Part shown: piece after piece, positions 41,548-42,027 of the stretch
How positions within the stretch are numbered: the first letter of the stretch is position 1
Layout of the letters: the number at the start of each line of letters is the position of its first letter
From: an uncultured Ectothiorhodospiraceae bacterium
GTDB lineage: Bacteria > Pseudomonadota > Gammaproteobacteria > Nitrococcales > Nitrococcaceae
NCBI GenBank assembly: GCA_913055565.1
Contig: CAJXKP010000022.1
Coordinates: forward strand, 1 to 42,027
Direction of reading: 5' to 3'
DNA length: 42,027 nt
Position numbers and translations under genes: made by a program
The notes under the pieces: generated by a model
The model's database searches: none
The model's input: only the letters and a program-made list of their open reading frames with translations
What the model was told of the DNA's origin: nothing

Positions 41548-42027
41548 TTGAATCTTCCGGTCCGGCGGCGCTGAGCGCTCGGTGGCGAACGGCGATCGAT
41601 GGCTACCCGGCGCGGCTTGTGTGGTCCCCGGACGGCCGCTGTCTGGCGGTCGCCGCCGCCGAGGGAATCGTCTCATTGTATAGCGCCACGGCCGAGGCGA
41701 ACCGGCATTTCGAGGCGCACGAGTTGGGGATTCAGGACATCGCCTGGTCTCACGACGGTAGCCGCCTAGCAACCGGCGGCCTGGATGGCTACGCCCGCCT
41801 TTGGGACCGCCTCGGTAATGAGATCGCGGCACTGGATGCCGGTGGTTGTTGGGTCCAGCGGGTTTGCTTTAGTCCCCAGGGGGCCATCCTCGCCACCACG
41901 GCCGGGCGTGAGCTGCGCTTTTGGGACCTTGATGGTGCGCCGCTCAATGCCTGTCGGCCCGAGACCTACACCATCGAGGACGCGCATTGGCTCGCCGGCG
42001 GCAGCGGCGTGGTCACCTGCGCCTACG
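41535..42027 (+). CDS. WD40-repeat beta-propeller protein, 5' part
   Basis: The frame starts at ATG 41535, inside the end of the COG0523 gene, and stays open to the window end (164 codons seen). Repeating WD40 units are clear: ARLVWSPDGRCLAVAAAEG, IQDIAWSHDGSRLATGGLDG, then YARLWD, VQRVCFSPQGAILATTAG and LRFWD. No signal peptide is present, so it is probably cytosolic. The overlap implies coupled translation with the GTPase, pointing to a shared complex or a role in zinc allocation. The exact function is unknown and the 3' end is outside the window. Confidence 0.88.
   Translation, partial: MPELVESSGPAALSARWRTAIDGYPARLVWSPDGRCLAVAAAEGIVSLYSATAEANRHFEAHELGIQDIAWSHDGSRLATGGLDGYARLWDRLGNEIAALDAGGCWVQRVCFSPQGAILATTAGRELRFWDLDGAPLNACRPETYTIEDAHWLAGGSGVVTCAY

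Overview
The window looks like the chromosome of a motile, GC-rich gammaproteobacterium with Pseudomonas-type polar flagellar control (FleQ, FleS/FleR, sigma-54 promoters) and GTTATAACATAAC sites that resemble gammaproteobacterial Zur boxes. Many proteins are rich in Asp and Glu, which would suit a halophile of the Ectothiorhodospiraceae or Salinisphaera type. No rRNA or marker gene is present, so this placement is an inference.

Positions 1-16.9 kb hold a compact flagellar regulation and export locus on the plus strand: the 3' end of fleQ, fleSR, fliEFGHIJ, fliK, fliLMNOPQR, flhB and a YcgR-type PilZ gene. Three well-formed sigma-54 promoters (-24/-12) sit before fleS, fliK and fliL, and they also fix the start codons of those genes. 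Positions 17-26.7 kb carry a lone secretin-N-domain-like exported protein, two tandem EAL-HDOD paralogues, a 1095-residue PAS/GAF/GGDEF/EAL protein and a GAF/degenerate-GGDEF/EAL protein. Together with the PilZ protein these form a c-di-GMP module beside the motor genes.

Positions 27-34 kb are accessory and metabolic: dps, an Aquifex-type aconitase, an AhpD-like carboxymuconolactone decarboxylase family protein, an orphan homologue of the CRISPR RAMP protein Csb1 (Cas7 of type I-U/I-G) with no array or other cas gene in view, a type IV prepilin, a short PAS protein that resembles LOV but lacks the photoactive Cys, and a hemerythrin-like protein. Two long gene-free stretches here (32894-33519 and 34126-35033) contain a diverged dispersed repeat in two copies and a REP/BIME-like cluster of three bulged hairpins.

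Positions 35-42 kb look like a zinc-starvation regulon. Two COG0523 (CobW/ZigA-type) GTPases, a TonB-dependent receptor coupled to a PepSY membrane protein, and a WD40 protein coupled to the second GTPase are arranged around two copies of the same 14-base palindromic Zur-like sequence. The most unusual items are the orphan csb1, the paired palindromes and pilin gene around it, and the repeat-filled intergenic regions.
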